A stretch of DNA of 64,000 bases, taken from the NCBI RefSeq assembly GCF_020166345.1, contig NZ_JAIUJS010000001.1, positions 434,001 to 498,000 on the forward strand. The letters run 5' to 3'. The notes below the pieces were generated by a model. That model was not told the origin of the DNA and did not search any database. It saw only the letters and a list, made by a program, of their open reading frames with translations. This stretch comes from Winogradskyella vincentii (GTDB taxonomy: Bacteria; Bacteroidota; Bacteroidia; Flavobacteriales; Flavobacteriaceae). Positions 54,953 to 63,458 of this stretch are shown piece by piece (position 1 is the stretch's first letter; each line of letters starts with the position of its first letter). A program made the position numbers and the translations under genes.

Positions 54953-55969
54953 TTAATAATTGTTTGAATGTCCGTATTGAACTCTGATGACCTCCTGAGA
55001 TGGTTTATTTTGTGGTGTAAACATGTTGTTATTAGGTCCTCCAACTTTATCGTGTATATGGAACCATTTCCAAACAAATCCACCAGCAAACCAATTTTCT
55101 TCCCAAAATGTTTCAAACAACGCTTTCGTTGTATTTACTTGAGCTTCAAGATTCACTGAACCATCTCTATTAGAATAGTCCCATGGTCTTTCACCAGCAT
55201 AATCTACACTACGATAACCGTACTCGGTAAAAAGAACTTTCTTTTTATATGTATTTGATAATTTTAATATTTCAGGTTTATGTTTTTGCCAACCTGCCAT
55301 ACAATCTTCAAAGCTTGGAGTCTTATTATCACTAACAGGAAAATAGGCATCAATTCCTATAAAATCCAATTTATCCCAAAATGGTGTTTTCCTATACTCA
55401 TTCCAATTAGCCGCATAGGTTAACTTTCCATTGTAAACCTTTCTTAATTTATCTATTAGTGAAAACCAATATTCAGGTCGGTATTTTGTAAATAGTTCTA
55501 ACTCTGTACCAATACAGAGAATTTCAGCATTAACTTCTTCAGCAAGTTCTGCATATTCAAGTAGAAAACTACTGTATGAATCCTCTAGTGCTTTCCAAGA
55601 CGCTTCAGATTGCATCATTATTTCTCCAGTAAATTTACCACGACTAACCCATATTTGGGGTTTTATCATTATAGAAATATCTTTTTTTTGTAGTTCGTAT
55701 ATGTATTGCTGCGCTCCAGCTCTAGTTTCACCATACCATTGCCTGTCTGTATTATGTATTACTTGAGGATGATCTAAATCTTTAATAAAACCAAATGGCA
55801 TTACTGCTGCATAATTAGCATTGACCTCTACCACTGGAACTATATTAGTGCTATCTATGGCTGTATTCATCGCAACAAAACTTACGCCATTTATTTTCTC
55901 AGGTTTATAAACACTAGCTGCACAGCCAAATATTAAAATGGAGAAAATCAAAGAAATTAAACGTTTCAT
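54953..55969 (-). CDS. GH113-like glycoside hydrolase lipoprotein
   Basis: 338 residues. Lipobox ends at Cys16 (IFGC), so it is likely anchored in the cell envelope. The TIM-barrel shows GTELELF (Glu156, acid/base) and VLFTEYGYRS (Glu249, nucleophile), with FIGIDAYFPVS between, as in GH113 mannan hydrolases and related glycosidases. Divergent from the FAD oxidoreductase across 99 bp containing a 19-bp palindrome. Whether it acts on mannan, envelope glycans or arsenosugars is unknown. Confidence 0.82.
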   Translation of the reverse strand: MKRLISLIFSILIFGCAASVYKPEKINGVSFVAMNTAIDSTNIVPVVEVNANYAAVMPFGFIKDLDHPQVIHNTDRQWYGETRAGAQQYIYELQKKDISIMIKPQIWVSRGKFTGEIMMQSEASWKALEDSYSSFLLEYAELAEEVNAEILCIGTELELFTKYRPEYWFSLIDKLRKVYNGKLTYAANWNEYRKTPFWDKLDFIGIDAYFPVSDNKTPSFEDCMAGWQKHKPEILKLSNTYKKKVLFTEYGYRSVDYAGERPWDYSNRDGSVNLEAQVNTTKALFETFWEENWFAGGFVWKWFHIHDKVGGPNNNMFTPQNKPSQEVIRVQYGHSNNY

Positions 55970-56015
55970 AAAACTAAATAATGCCTAAATTTAAAGAAAT
56001 TCAACTATGGCTGTT

Positions 56016-56034
56016 AAGGTTTTAACAAAACCTT
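56016..56034. promoter_or_regulatory. 19-bp operator-like palindrome
   Basis: AAGGTTTT-AAC-AAAACCTT is a perfect inverted repeat in the 99-bp gap between the divergent GH113-like and FAD oxidoreductase genes. Its central placement suits a regulator shared by both. Confidence 0.5.
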
Positions 56035-56068
56035 CGACCTATTGTCTATACTAACAACCAATTTCAAT

Positions 56069-57373
56069 ATGGAACACGTCGTAATAATCGGCAATGGTAT
56101 ATCTGGTGTCACACTTGCAAGACACGTCAGAAAACTATCGGATAAAAAAATTACCATTATCTCAGCAGAAGCAGAATATTTTTTCTCACGTACTGCTTTG
56201 ATGTATGTTTATATGGGACATATGAAATTTGAACATACCCAACCTTACGAGGATTGGTTTTGGGATAAAAATCGTATTGATCTCAAACAAGGATTTGTAG
56301 AATCCATTGACACCAAGTCTAAAGTTCTTCATTTTTCTCATGGTGAAACATTGAACTATGATAAGCTAGTAATTGCAACTGGAAGCAAACCAAATAAATT
56401 TGGTTGGCCAGGACAAGATTTGGAAGGTGTTATGGGAATGTACCACAAACAGGATTTAGAAAATCTTGAAAAATATGCTCCTAATAATAAAGAGTGTAAA
56501 CGTGCTGTAATTGTTGGTGGTGGTTTAATTGGTATTGAACTTGCAGAAATGTTAAATAGTCGCAGTATACCTGTTACATTTCTTGTTAGAGAATCTAGCT
56601 TTTGGAATGGTGTATTACCTGAAGGCGAAAGTGGTATGATTAATAGACACATAAGAAATCATCACATTGATTTACGTTTATCTACAAACCTTAAGGAAAT
56701 TAAATCTGATGAAAACGGTAAAGTTAAATCCGTAATCATTGAAGAAACTGGAGAAGAAATTGAATGCGATGTAGTTGGGTTAACTGCTGGAGTTTCACCT
56801 AATATAGATTTTATAAAAGATTCTGAAATTGAAACTGGTCGAGGTGTTAAAGTAAACCGATATTTAGAAACAAACATTCCCGACGTTTATGCTATAGGAG
56901 ATTGTGCGGAGCAACACGAAGCCATAGGAAATAGAAGGCCAATTGAAGCGGTTTGGTATACTGGTAGAATGATGGGTGAAGCACTTGCGCAAACTATTTG
57001 TGGCAACCGCATAAAGTACAATCCAGGATACTGGTTTAACTCGGCTAAATTTTTAGATATAGAATATCAAACCTATGGTTGGGTACATGGCAAAAAAGGT
57101 AGACCTGAGAATGAAGCACATTTTCATTGGAAACACGAAGATGACACTAAATGCATAACAGTAGCTTATGATAAGAACACAAATAAATTTCTAGGCATCA
57201 ACACCTTCGGAATTAGGATGCGACATGAAACGTTTGATACATGGCTTACCGAAAATAGAGATGTTGATTATGTAATTAATCATCTTGCTGAAGCAAATTT
57301 TGATCCTGAGTTTTATTCAAGATTTGAAAAACAGATAATTCAATCCTATAACAATCAACTACAAACTGCCTAG
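56069..57373 (+). CDS. NAD(P)/FAD-dependent oxidoreductase
   Basis: 434 residues from the ATG at 56069; a TTG 27 bases upstream is in frame but the FAD motif IIGNGISGVTLARH starts 4 residues into the shorter form. A second nucleotide-binding motif VIVGGGLIGIELAEML lies near residues 150-165, and VYAIGDCAE marks the FAD ribityl site. It resembles ferredoxin/rubredoxin/nitrite-reductase-type reductases but is not assigned to a known one. It lies 2 bp before the membrane polyferredoxin gene, so electron transfer between the two is likely. Confidence 0.82.
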   Translation: MEHVVIIGNGISGVTLARHVRKLSDKKITIISAEAEYFFSRTALMYVYMGHMKFEHTQPYEDWFWDKNRIDLKQGFVESIDTKSKVLHFSHGETLNYDKLVIATGSKPNKFGWPGQDLEGVMGMYHKQDLENLEKYAPNNKECKRAVIVGGGLIGIELAEMLNSRSIPVTFLVRESSFWNGVLPEGESGMINRHIRNHHIDLRLSTNLKEIKSDENGKVKSVIIEETGEEIECDVVGLTAGVSPNIDFIKDSEIETGRGVKVNRYLETNIPDVYAIGDCAEQHEAIGNRRPIEAVWYTGRMMGEALAQTICGNRIKYNPGYWFNSAKFLDIEYQTYGWVHGKKGRPENEAHFHWKHEDDTKCITVAYDKNTNKFLGINTFGIRMRHETFDTWLTENRDVDYVINHLAEANFDPEFYSRFEKQIIQSYNNQLQTA

Positions 57374-57375
57374 TA

Positions 57376-58965
57376 ATGAGTAATAAATTAAATCATAGCA
57401 TGTCATTGGCAACGCCAGATGCCTTAAACATTACAACCAAACAGAAAATAGCTCTAGGTTTAGGACTAATTGGTCTATTTATTTTAACTCTTGCTCTATT
57501 CAATACAAGTTTTCCAAACAAAGGATTATTTCTAACAATTGCTTTGAGTCTAATTGTAATTGGGACGATTTTTTATTCTAGGGAAGCCTATTTAAACAAA
57601 TTAGAAGGCATAAAAAATGATGGAGTATGGTTCAAATCAATTTCTTCAAGAGGATTTTGGGGCTGGTCGGTAGGGATTATTCTTACTGCGTTTTATATTG
57701 TTCTTTATTTCTATCCTCAATATTTAGGACTAGGAAAAGATGGTGTGGAGAATACAGGCTTAATCAGTTTATTTGACCCTCTTAGTCAATTGTTAAGTGG
57801 CAGAAATGCAAGCCAATGGTTTGTTTATGGTACACTTTACACAATTGCAATTTTAGCTTTTGGTTACAAGTTCATTTTAAAATACAGACATAATCGTTAT
57901 CAACAAATTAGAACTGTATCGGTAATGTTTTTTCAATTAGGTTTTGCCTTTTTGATTCCGGAATTTATGTATGTAATGAATAATGATTTACCATATTATG
58001 ATCTTAAGAGCATCTGGCCACTTAACTATTATATTTTTGATGAATGGTCTGTAAAAGCCTTTTTATCTAATGGTAATATTGGATTATCTCTTATATTATT
58101 TGGTGTTCTATCAATATTTGTAATTACACCAATTTTAACTTACAAATATGGGAAACGGTGGTATTGCTCATGGGTCTGTGGTTGTGGAGGTCTTGCTGAA
58201 ACAGCAGGTGATTCTTTTAGGCATTTATCTTCAAAAAAATTGTCAGCATGGAAACTAGAACGGTGGTTAATTCACTTAGTACTTGTCTTTTCAGTTGTTA
58301 TGACAACTGCAATGATCTATACATATTTAGGCTATAAGAGTAATGATTTTTGGTTAACAAGAGGTGTTTTCATTTCACTTGTGATAGGCTTTTTGACAAT
58401 TATTTTCGCTGGTGTAATGATTTTTAAACGAAATGAACTTGGTAAGGATGCCAAATATGGTGCTATTGGGTTTTTTCTTGTAATTACTCTTCTTCTGATA
58501 ATGCATTTCACAGGTACAACGGATCAACTTTTTTACATAAAATCCGGAAACTTAAGATCAGCTTATGGTATATATATTGGTTCTATTTTCTCAGGTGTAA
58601 TCGGCACAGGTTTTTATCCAATTTTAGGTAGTAGAGCTTGGTGTCGTTTTGGTTGTCCTATGGCTGCTATACTAGGATTTCAGCAACGCCTATTCTCAAA
58701 GTTTAGAATAACAACCAATGGTGGCCAATGTATTTCTTGTGGAAATTGCTCAAACAGTTGCGAAATGGGTATTGATGTAAGACATTATGCCCAAAAAGGT
58801 GAAAATATTGTGCGCTCAAGTTGTGTTGGTTGCGGCATTTGTGCTGCGGTTTGTCCAAGGGGTGTCCTAAAATTAGAAAATGATAGTATGAAAGGGCGAA
58901 TTAATCCTAATGAAATACTTATAGGTAATGATGTTGATTTGATGAAATTGGTAAATGAGAATTAA
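57376..58965 (+). CDS. Membrane polyferredoxin (4Fe-4S, NapH/CcoG/NosR-like)
   Basis: 529 residues with about nine membrane helices. Cysteine motifs: WYCSWVCGCGG in a loop, RFGCP in WCRFGCPMAAI, and two C-terminal 4Fe-4S sites, CISCGNCSNSCEMG and CVGCGICAAVCPRG. The family moves electrons across or within the membrane. It lies 2 bp after the FAD oxidoreductase, and the pair is likely one redox module; electron donor and acceptor are unknown. Confidence 0.88.
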   Translation: MSNKLNHSMSLATPDALNITTKQKIALGLGLIGLFILTLALFNTSFPNKGLFLTIALSLIVIGTIFYSREAYLNKLEGIKNDGVWFKSISSRGFWGWSVGIILTAFYIVLYFYPQYLGLGKDGVENTGLISLFDPLSQLLSGRNASQWFVYGTLYTIAILAFGYKFILKYRHNRYQQIRTVSVMFFQLGFAFLIPEFMYVMNNDLPYYDLKSIWPLNYYIFDEWSVKAFLSNGNIGLSLILFGVLSIFVITPILTYKYGKRWYCSWVCGCGGLAETAGDSFRHLSSKKLSAWKLERWLIHLVLVFSVVMTTAMIYTYLGYKSNDFWLTRGVFISLVIGFLTIIFAGVMIFKRNELGKDAKYGAIGFFLVITLLLIMHFTGTTDQLFYIKSGNLRSAYGIYIGSIFSGVIGTGFYPILGSRAWCRFGCPMAAILGFQQRLFSKFRITTNGGQCISCGNCSNSCEMGIDVRHYAQKGENIVRSSCVGCGICAAVCPRGVLKLENDSMKGRINPNEILIGNDVDLMKLVNEN

Positions 58966-58987
58966 GAAGTTGTATTTTTGCAACTTC
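58966..58987. promoter_or_regulatory. Promoter -7 element inside an inverted repeat
   Basis: GAAGTTG (58966-58972) and CAACTTC (58981-58987) frame TATTTTTG (58973-58980), an exact TAnnTTTG match. A TTG sits 22 bp upstream. It could drive the glycosyltransferase pair from ATG 58999. Confidence 0.45.
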
Positions 58988-58998
58988 AAATTGAGGTA

Positions 58999-59688
58999 AT
59001 GCCCATCATTAAAGTTATAATTCCTGCTTTTAACGAAGAGGATTCTATTAAACATGTCATAAACGATATCCCAGATATTGTAGATGAAGTTATTGTAGTA
59101 AGCAACAATTCTACAGACAATACAGAAAAGAATGCCAAAGGTTTAGGTGCCACAGTGTTGGTCGAAAAACAAAAAGGGTATGGATATGCTTGTCTCAAAG
59201 GCATGGATTACATTGCTCAACAAGAAAAAAAAGCAGATATCATTGTTTTTTTAGATGGGGATTATAGTGATTATCCTGAAGAGCTAGTAAAAATTGTCAA
59301 TCCAATTATAGAAGATGATGTGGATTTTGTAGTTGGTGCACGTGTAAAAGAACTACGAGAAAAAGGATCAATGACCTTACCTCAAATTTTTGGCAACTGG
59401 CTCGCAACAAGTTTAATGCGCTTATTTTTTAGATCAACCTTTACAGATTTAGGACCATTTCGTGCTATCAAGTATTCTAAATTATTAGATCTTAAAATGG
59501 AGGATAAAACTTATGGTTGGACAGTAGAAATGCAACTGAAAGCACTCAAACAAAAATTCACCTACAGAGAAATCCCTGTCAATTACAGAAACAGAATAGG
59601 TGTCTCAAAAGTTTCAGGTACCATAAAAGGTGCTATATTTGCAGGCGTAAAAATCCTTTGGTGGATTTTTAAATATAGTTTCAAGTGA
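58999..59688 (+). CDS. GT2-family glycosyltransferase (dolichol-phosphate-mannose-synthase-like)
   Basis: 229 residues from ATG 58999; an upstream non-ATG start is less likely. The GT-A fold shows IIPAFNEEDSIKHVI, VVSNNSTDNT and FLDGDYSDYPEE (DxD), with YGWTVEMQLKAL near the acceptor site. Family members transfer a sugar from a nucleotide sugar to a lipid carrier. There are no membrane helices. It overlaps the next glycosyltransferase by 4 bp (GTGA). Confidence 0.87.
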   Translation: MPIIKVIIPAFNEEDSIKHVINDIPDIVDEVIVVSNNSTDNTEKNAKGLGATVLVEKQKGYGYACLKGMDYIAQQEKKADIIVFLDGDYSDYPEELVKIVNPIIEDDVDFVVGARVKELREKGSMTLPQIFGNWLATSLMRLFFRSTFTDLGPFRAIKYSKLLDLKMEDKTYGWTVEMQLKALKQKFTYREIPVNYRNRIGVSKVSGTIKGAIFAGVKILWWIFKYSFK

Positions 59689-61178
59689 TTTATCTTCAGT
59701 ATTTCATAATTGTAGTTTACACAATAGCAATAGTGCTTATTTTTATGTATGCACTTGCACAACTCAACTTGCTTTATAATTATTTAAGTTCAAAAAAGAA
59801 ACGTGAAGAATGTGAAACTTTTGACCTGAATAATCCTAATGAAATTCCATATGTAACTATTCAACTACCGGTTTTTAATGAGATGTATGTTATGGAACGT
59901 CTTCTAGACAACATTGCTCTTATAGAATACCCTAAGAATAAATTAGAAATACAGGTTTTAGATGACTCTACTGATGAAACTATTCATACTACTAAAGCTC
60001 ATGTTGAAAAATTAGCATCTACTGGACTTGATATCAAACACATCACCAGAACTGATAGAACTGGATTTAAAGCTGGTGCATTAAAGGAAGGCTTGAAAAT
60101 TGCCAAAGGTGATTTTATAGCAATATTTGATGCTGATTTTTTACCTCAACCAAACTGGTTAAAACGCACCATTCCTTACTTTAAAGATGAAGAAATTGGT
60201 GTTGTACAGACACGCTGGGGACATATTAACAGAAATTATTCTTTGTTAACCAAAATCCAAGCATTTGCATTAGACGCCCATTTTACCTTAGAACAGGTTG
60301 GTCGTAATTCCAAAGGACACTTTATCAATTTCAACGGAACAGCTGGTGTTTGGAGAAAGACCTGCATAGAAGATGCCGGTAATTGGGAAGGAGACACATT
60401 AACTGAAGATTTAGATTTAAGTTATAGAGCACAACTTAAGAAGTGGAAGTTTAAGTATTTAGAAGACGTAGAAACTCCTGCAGAATTACCAATTGTAATA
60501 AGCGCTGCGCGTTCTCAACAGTTTAGATGGAATAAAGGTGGTGCAGAGAATTTCAGAAAAATGCTGTGGCGCGTAATTAAATCTAAAAATATTTCTACCA
60601 AAACTAAAATACACGGACTCCTTCATTTACTGAACAGTTCCATGTTTTTAAGCATTTTTGTGGTAGCAGTATTAAGCATACCTATGCTCTACATTAAAAA
60701 TGAATATGCTCATCTCAGAGACTACTTCTACGTTATGAGTTTCTTTGTAATGAGTACTATTATCTTTTTTGTTTGCTATTGGTTTATGTACAGAAATATT
60801 TATGGTAGTGGATTTAAGAAATTCTTTGGATACATAGGCATGTTTTTCACTTTCTTTTCTATTGCCATGGGCTTCTCATTGCATAATTCCATTGCAGTAC
60901 TTGAAGGTCATGCAGGCAAGAAGAGTGAGTTTGTACGCACACCTAAATTTAATATTAGAAAGTTTAAAGACAATTGGAAAAACAATAAATACCTACGTAA
61001 AAAAGTATCTCCACACGTCATTATAGAAGGTCTTCTAATGCTGTATTTTGGATTTGGATTATACAGCGCTTTTATTGTTGGTGATCAGGGTGGTGACTTT
61101 GGACTATTTCCATTTCACCTGATGCTATTTATTGGGTTTGGGTATGTGTTTTTTAAATCTTTAAGTTCAAAAGTTTAA
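59685..61178 (+). CDS. Cellulose-synthase-like membrane glycosyltransferase (GT2)
   Basis: 497 residues starting with GTG at 59685 (overlap GTGA with the previous stop). One N-terminal helix, then the GT-A core with DDSTDET, FDADFLPQ, EDLDLSYR and the processive-type QQFRW, then four or so C-terminal helices. This order is typical of GT2 enzymes making membrane or envelope polysaccharides or glycolipids. The product is unknown. Downstream lies a convergent small gene, overlapping its stop by 4 bp. Confidence 0.88.
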   Translation: MIYLQYFIIVVYTIAIVLIFMYALAQLNLLYNYLSSKKKREECETFDLNNPNEIPYVTIQLPVFNEMYVMERLLDNIALIEYPKNKLEIQVLDDSTDETIHTTKAHVEKLASTGLDIKHITRTDRTGFKAGALKEGLKIAKGDFIAIFDADFLPQPNWLKRTIPYFKDEEIGVVQTRWGHINRNYSLLTKIQAFALDAHFTLEQVGRNSKGHFINFNGTAGVWRKTCIEDAGNWEGDTLTEDLDLSYRAQLKKWKFKYLEDVETPAELPIVISAARSQQFRWNKGGAENFRKMLWRVIKSKNISTKTKIHGLLHLLNSSMFLSIFVVAVLSIPMLYIKNEYAHLRDYFYVMSFFVMSTIIFFVCYWFMYRNIYGSGFKKFFGYIGMFFTFFSIAMGFSLHNSIAVLEGHAGKKSEFVRTPKFNIRKFKDNWKNNKYLRKKVSPHVIIEGLLMLYFGFGLYSAFIVGDQGGDFGLFPFHLMLFIGFGYVFFKSLSSKV

Positions 61179-61603
61179 GCTCTATTCTCAAAAGGAACTA
61201 CAACTCCTTTCTCTAAATAATCTTTCAGACCTTTTAAAAGAAGTGCCCAGCAAAAGGACGAGTGCTTAAAGTGATCATTGCATTCTGACCAATCTTCATG
61301 AAAAAATCTAATGTAGGTTCCATTTTCTTTTTCCTCTAAATTATAACCAAATGTTGTTGGATTCCAATCTTCATCTGATTCTGTCATTTTAAAATGAATG
61401 TGATCATTTTTCTTGCAAGAACTAACCTCAGCAAACCAATTATACTTATCCGTAAAGTTATAATTGTATGTTTCTCCTTTTTCTGGAATTCCACTGCACT
61501 TTAATGGCCACCAATTGACAAGATGCTCGGGCTGAGATATTGCATTATATACTGATTCGATGTCCTTAAGAATTAAAAAATTGTGGTGAATAGAATAACC
61601 CAT
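61175..61603 (-). CDS. SRPBCC/START-like small-ligand-binding domain protein
   Basis: 142 residues. The pattern fits the AHSA1-like SRPBCC fold: ISQPEHLVNWWPLKC near the N-terminus, an antiparallel sheet (YIRFFHEDWSECNDHF), and a long C-terminal helix (SFCWALLLKGLKDYLEKG). There is no signal peptide. Such proteins bind hydrophobic ligands or assist stability; no specific function can be named. It overlaps the end of the preceding glycosyltransferase by 4 bp on the other strand. Confidence 0.82.
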   Translation of the reverse strand: MGYSIHHNFLILKDIESVYNAISQPEHLVNWWPLKCSGIPEKGETYNYNFTDKYNWFAEVSSCKKNDHIHFKMTESDEDWNPTTFGYNLEEKENGTYIRFFHEDWSECNDHFKHSSFCWALLLKGLKDYLEKGVVVPFENRA

Positions 61604-61673
61604 AATTTAAGTATTGCTCTTAAAGTTAAAAATCTTTTTATAAAGGCATTAAATGTCGCGAAGCAAATAATTT

Positions 61674-61681
61674 TATCTTTG
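61674..61681 (+). promoter_or_regulatory. Promoter -7 element TATCTTTG, probably leaderless
   Basis: Exact TAnnTTTG match ending 5 bp before the ATG at 61687. Bacteroidota transcription starts about 5-8 bp after this element, so the mRNA would begin at or near the start codon. A clear -33 element is not seen. Confidence 0.5.
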
Positions 61682-61686
61682 GCTAT

Positions 61687-63048
61687 ATGCTCGGAATAAT
61701 CAATATAATTAAATACAAAAAGTTACCACTTGTTTTTATTATTTTGAGTTCCATATTGTATTTAATCTTTGCCTATGATTTAGCAAGAACCGATACTTTA
61801 AAACTCCTTCTGCTATATGTGGGTCTTTTTGTTTTTGCTTATCTCGTTATTAAGTCAAGTGGGTTCTATTTTAGGATTTTAGTTTTTGCTTCTGTTCTAT
61901 TTAGATTTTTATTTCTATTTGCAATACCAAATCTTTCACAAGATTTTTATCGTTTTATTTGGGATGGTCAGATGATATTGTCTGGTTTAAATCCGTATTT
62001 AAGTACTCCTGATTATCAGATGGAATTAGGAGCTCTAACAAATTTTCCAAATCAACTAGAACTATATCATGGAATGGGAAGTCTAAGTGCTTCAAATTAC
62101 ACAAACTATCCACCATTAAACCAGCTATGCTTTGTCATTGCAAATTTGTTTCCTGGCCACAGTATTTTGAATTCGATTGTCGGTATGAGAATACTTATTA
62201 TTGGCGCAGATTTAGGTACACTATATTTTGGTAAAAAACTCCTTGAGAAATTAAATATTCCATCCAACAGAATCTTTTGGTACATACTTAACCCTTTTAT
62301 AATAATTGAGCTAACAGGTAACCTTCATTTTGAAGGTGTAATGGTTTTCTTTTTCGTTTGGAGTCTGTACTTACTGCATTGTAGAAAGTGGATAATATCT
62401 GCGATTATTCTAGCTTGTTCAATCTCCATAAAATTAATCCCATTAATGTTTTTACCGTTATTTTTTAAATGGTTTAAAAAAGAAAATGGAAAGTTAAATT
62501 TAAAGAAATTGATAAAGTTTTACTTAGTCGTTGGAGGAACCCTAATTCTATTCTTTATACCATTTTTTTCAATGGAATTTATTACTAATTACTCGAAAAC
62601 CATTGGATTATGGTTCGGTAATTTTGAATTTAATGGTAGCATTTATTATTTGGCAAGAGAAATTGGTTATGCCATTACTGGGTATAATGAAATAGCAATA
62701 ATCACAAAGATATTTCCACTGATATCCTTATCTATAATCCTTTACTTTTCCTTTTTCAGAGCAACACACACGATAACTGAATTGGCAACTTCAATGCTTC
62801 TGGCACTTAGTTGCTATCTGTTTTTAAGTACTACAGTACATCCATGGTATTTAACAACACTAATCATACTTTCTATTTTCACTGCCTACAGATACGCTCT
62901 AATTTGGTCTGTTGTAATAATACTAAGCTATTTTGCTTATGCCGACATTGATTATACCGAAAATCTATGGGTATTAGCTCTTGAATACCTCATTGTATTT
63001 TCTGTATTTATTTGGGAAGTCGTGCTGAAGAAAAAGATAATTTTTTAA
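61687..63048 (+). CDS. Multi-spanning mannosyltransferase-like membrane protein
   Basis: 453 residues with about eleven membrane helices. The hallmark is the first periplasmic loop DFYRFIWDGQMILSGLNPYLS, as in GT-C type mannosyltransferases that use a lipid-linked sugar; the acidic Asp near residue 80 is the expected catalytic residue. It follows the two GT2 genes (with one small gene between on the other strand), so envelope glycan synthesis is suggested. It overlaps the end of the next gene by 4 bp convergently. Confidence 0.82.
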   Translation: MLGIINIIKYKKLPLVFIILSSILYLIFAYDLARTDTLKLLLLYVGLFVFAYLVIKSSGFYFRILVFASVLFRFLFLFAIPNLSQDFYRFIWDGQMILSGLNPYLSTPDYQMELGALTNFPNQLELYHGMGSLSASNYTNYPPLNQLCFVIANLFPGHSILNSIVGMRILIIGADLGTLYFGKKLLEKLNIPSNRIFWYILNPFIIIELTGNLHFEGVMVFFFVWSLYLLHCRKWIISAIILACSISIKLIPLMFLPLFFKWFKKENGKLNLKKLIKFYLVVGGTLILFFIPFFSMEFITNYSKTIGLWFGNFEFNGSIYYLAREIGYAITGYNEIAIITKIFPLISLSIILYFSFFRATHTITELATSMLLALSCYLFLSTTVHPWYLTTLIILSIFTAYRYALIWSVVIILSYFAYADIDYTENLWVLALEYLIVFSVFIWEVVLKKKIIF

Positions 63049-63341
63049 TCCTCTAAATCTTCAGGTGGTTGTACGGCATCAGGATCATCTCCTTGAAAAT
63101 CCTCATAATCATCTTCATCATAATTCTCCATAGTCACCGCTAATTTAGTACTTACTTTAACTAAATACTTTGTGTCTTCCGTGGTAACCTCAACGGCCTC
63201 AACAAGTTCATTTTTAGCATTTCTAAATGAAATAATATGATTATCGTCATAGCCGTCGGGATACTTTTCTACTAACAATGCGAGTATCTCAGGTGTTAGT
63301 TTTTTGAAATCTACAATTACACGTTTTAGATTATCTTTCAT
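63045..63341 (-). CDS. Conserved small acidic protein, function unknown
   Basis: 98 residues, not recognised. The N-terminal half (KRVIVDFKKLTPEILALLVEKYPDGYDD) has a helix and strand pattern, then a beta-rich middle, then a strongly acidic tail (many Asp/Glu from about residue 74, including DEDDYEDFQGDD). No signal, no membrane segment, no cysteine. It sits upstream of a pseudouridine synthase-like gene on the same strand with a 117-bp gap, so cotranscription is unclear. Confidence 0.6.
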   Translation of the reverse strand: MKDNLKRVIVDFKKLTPEILALLVEKYPDGYDDNHIISFRNAKNELVEAVEVTTEDTKYLVKVSTKLAVTMENYDEDDYEDFQGDDPDAVQPPEDLED

Positions 63342-63458
63342 CTTAGTTAGGGTTGATTACTAATACTAAGATACAAATGAAATTAAAATAAATATTAATG
63401 AAATATTATTTTAAGGCTGGCTTCAAGAATATTGAATTGTTGTAATGTATAATATAAT

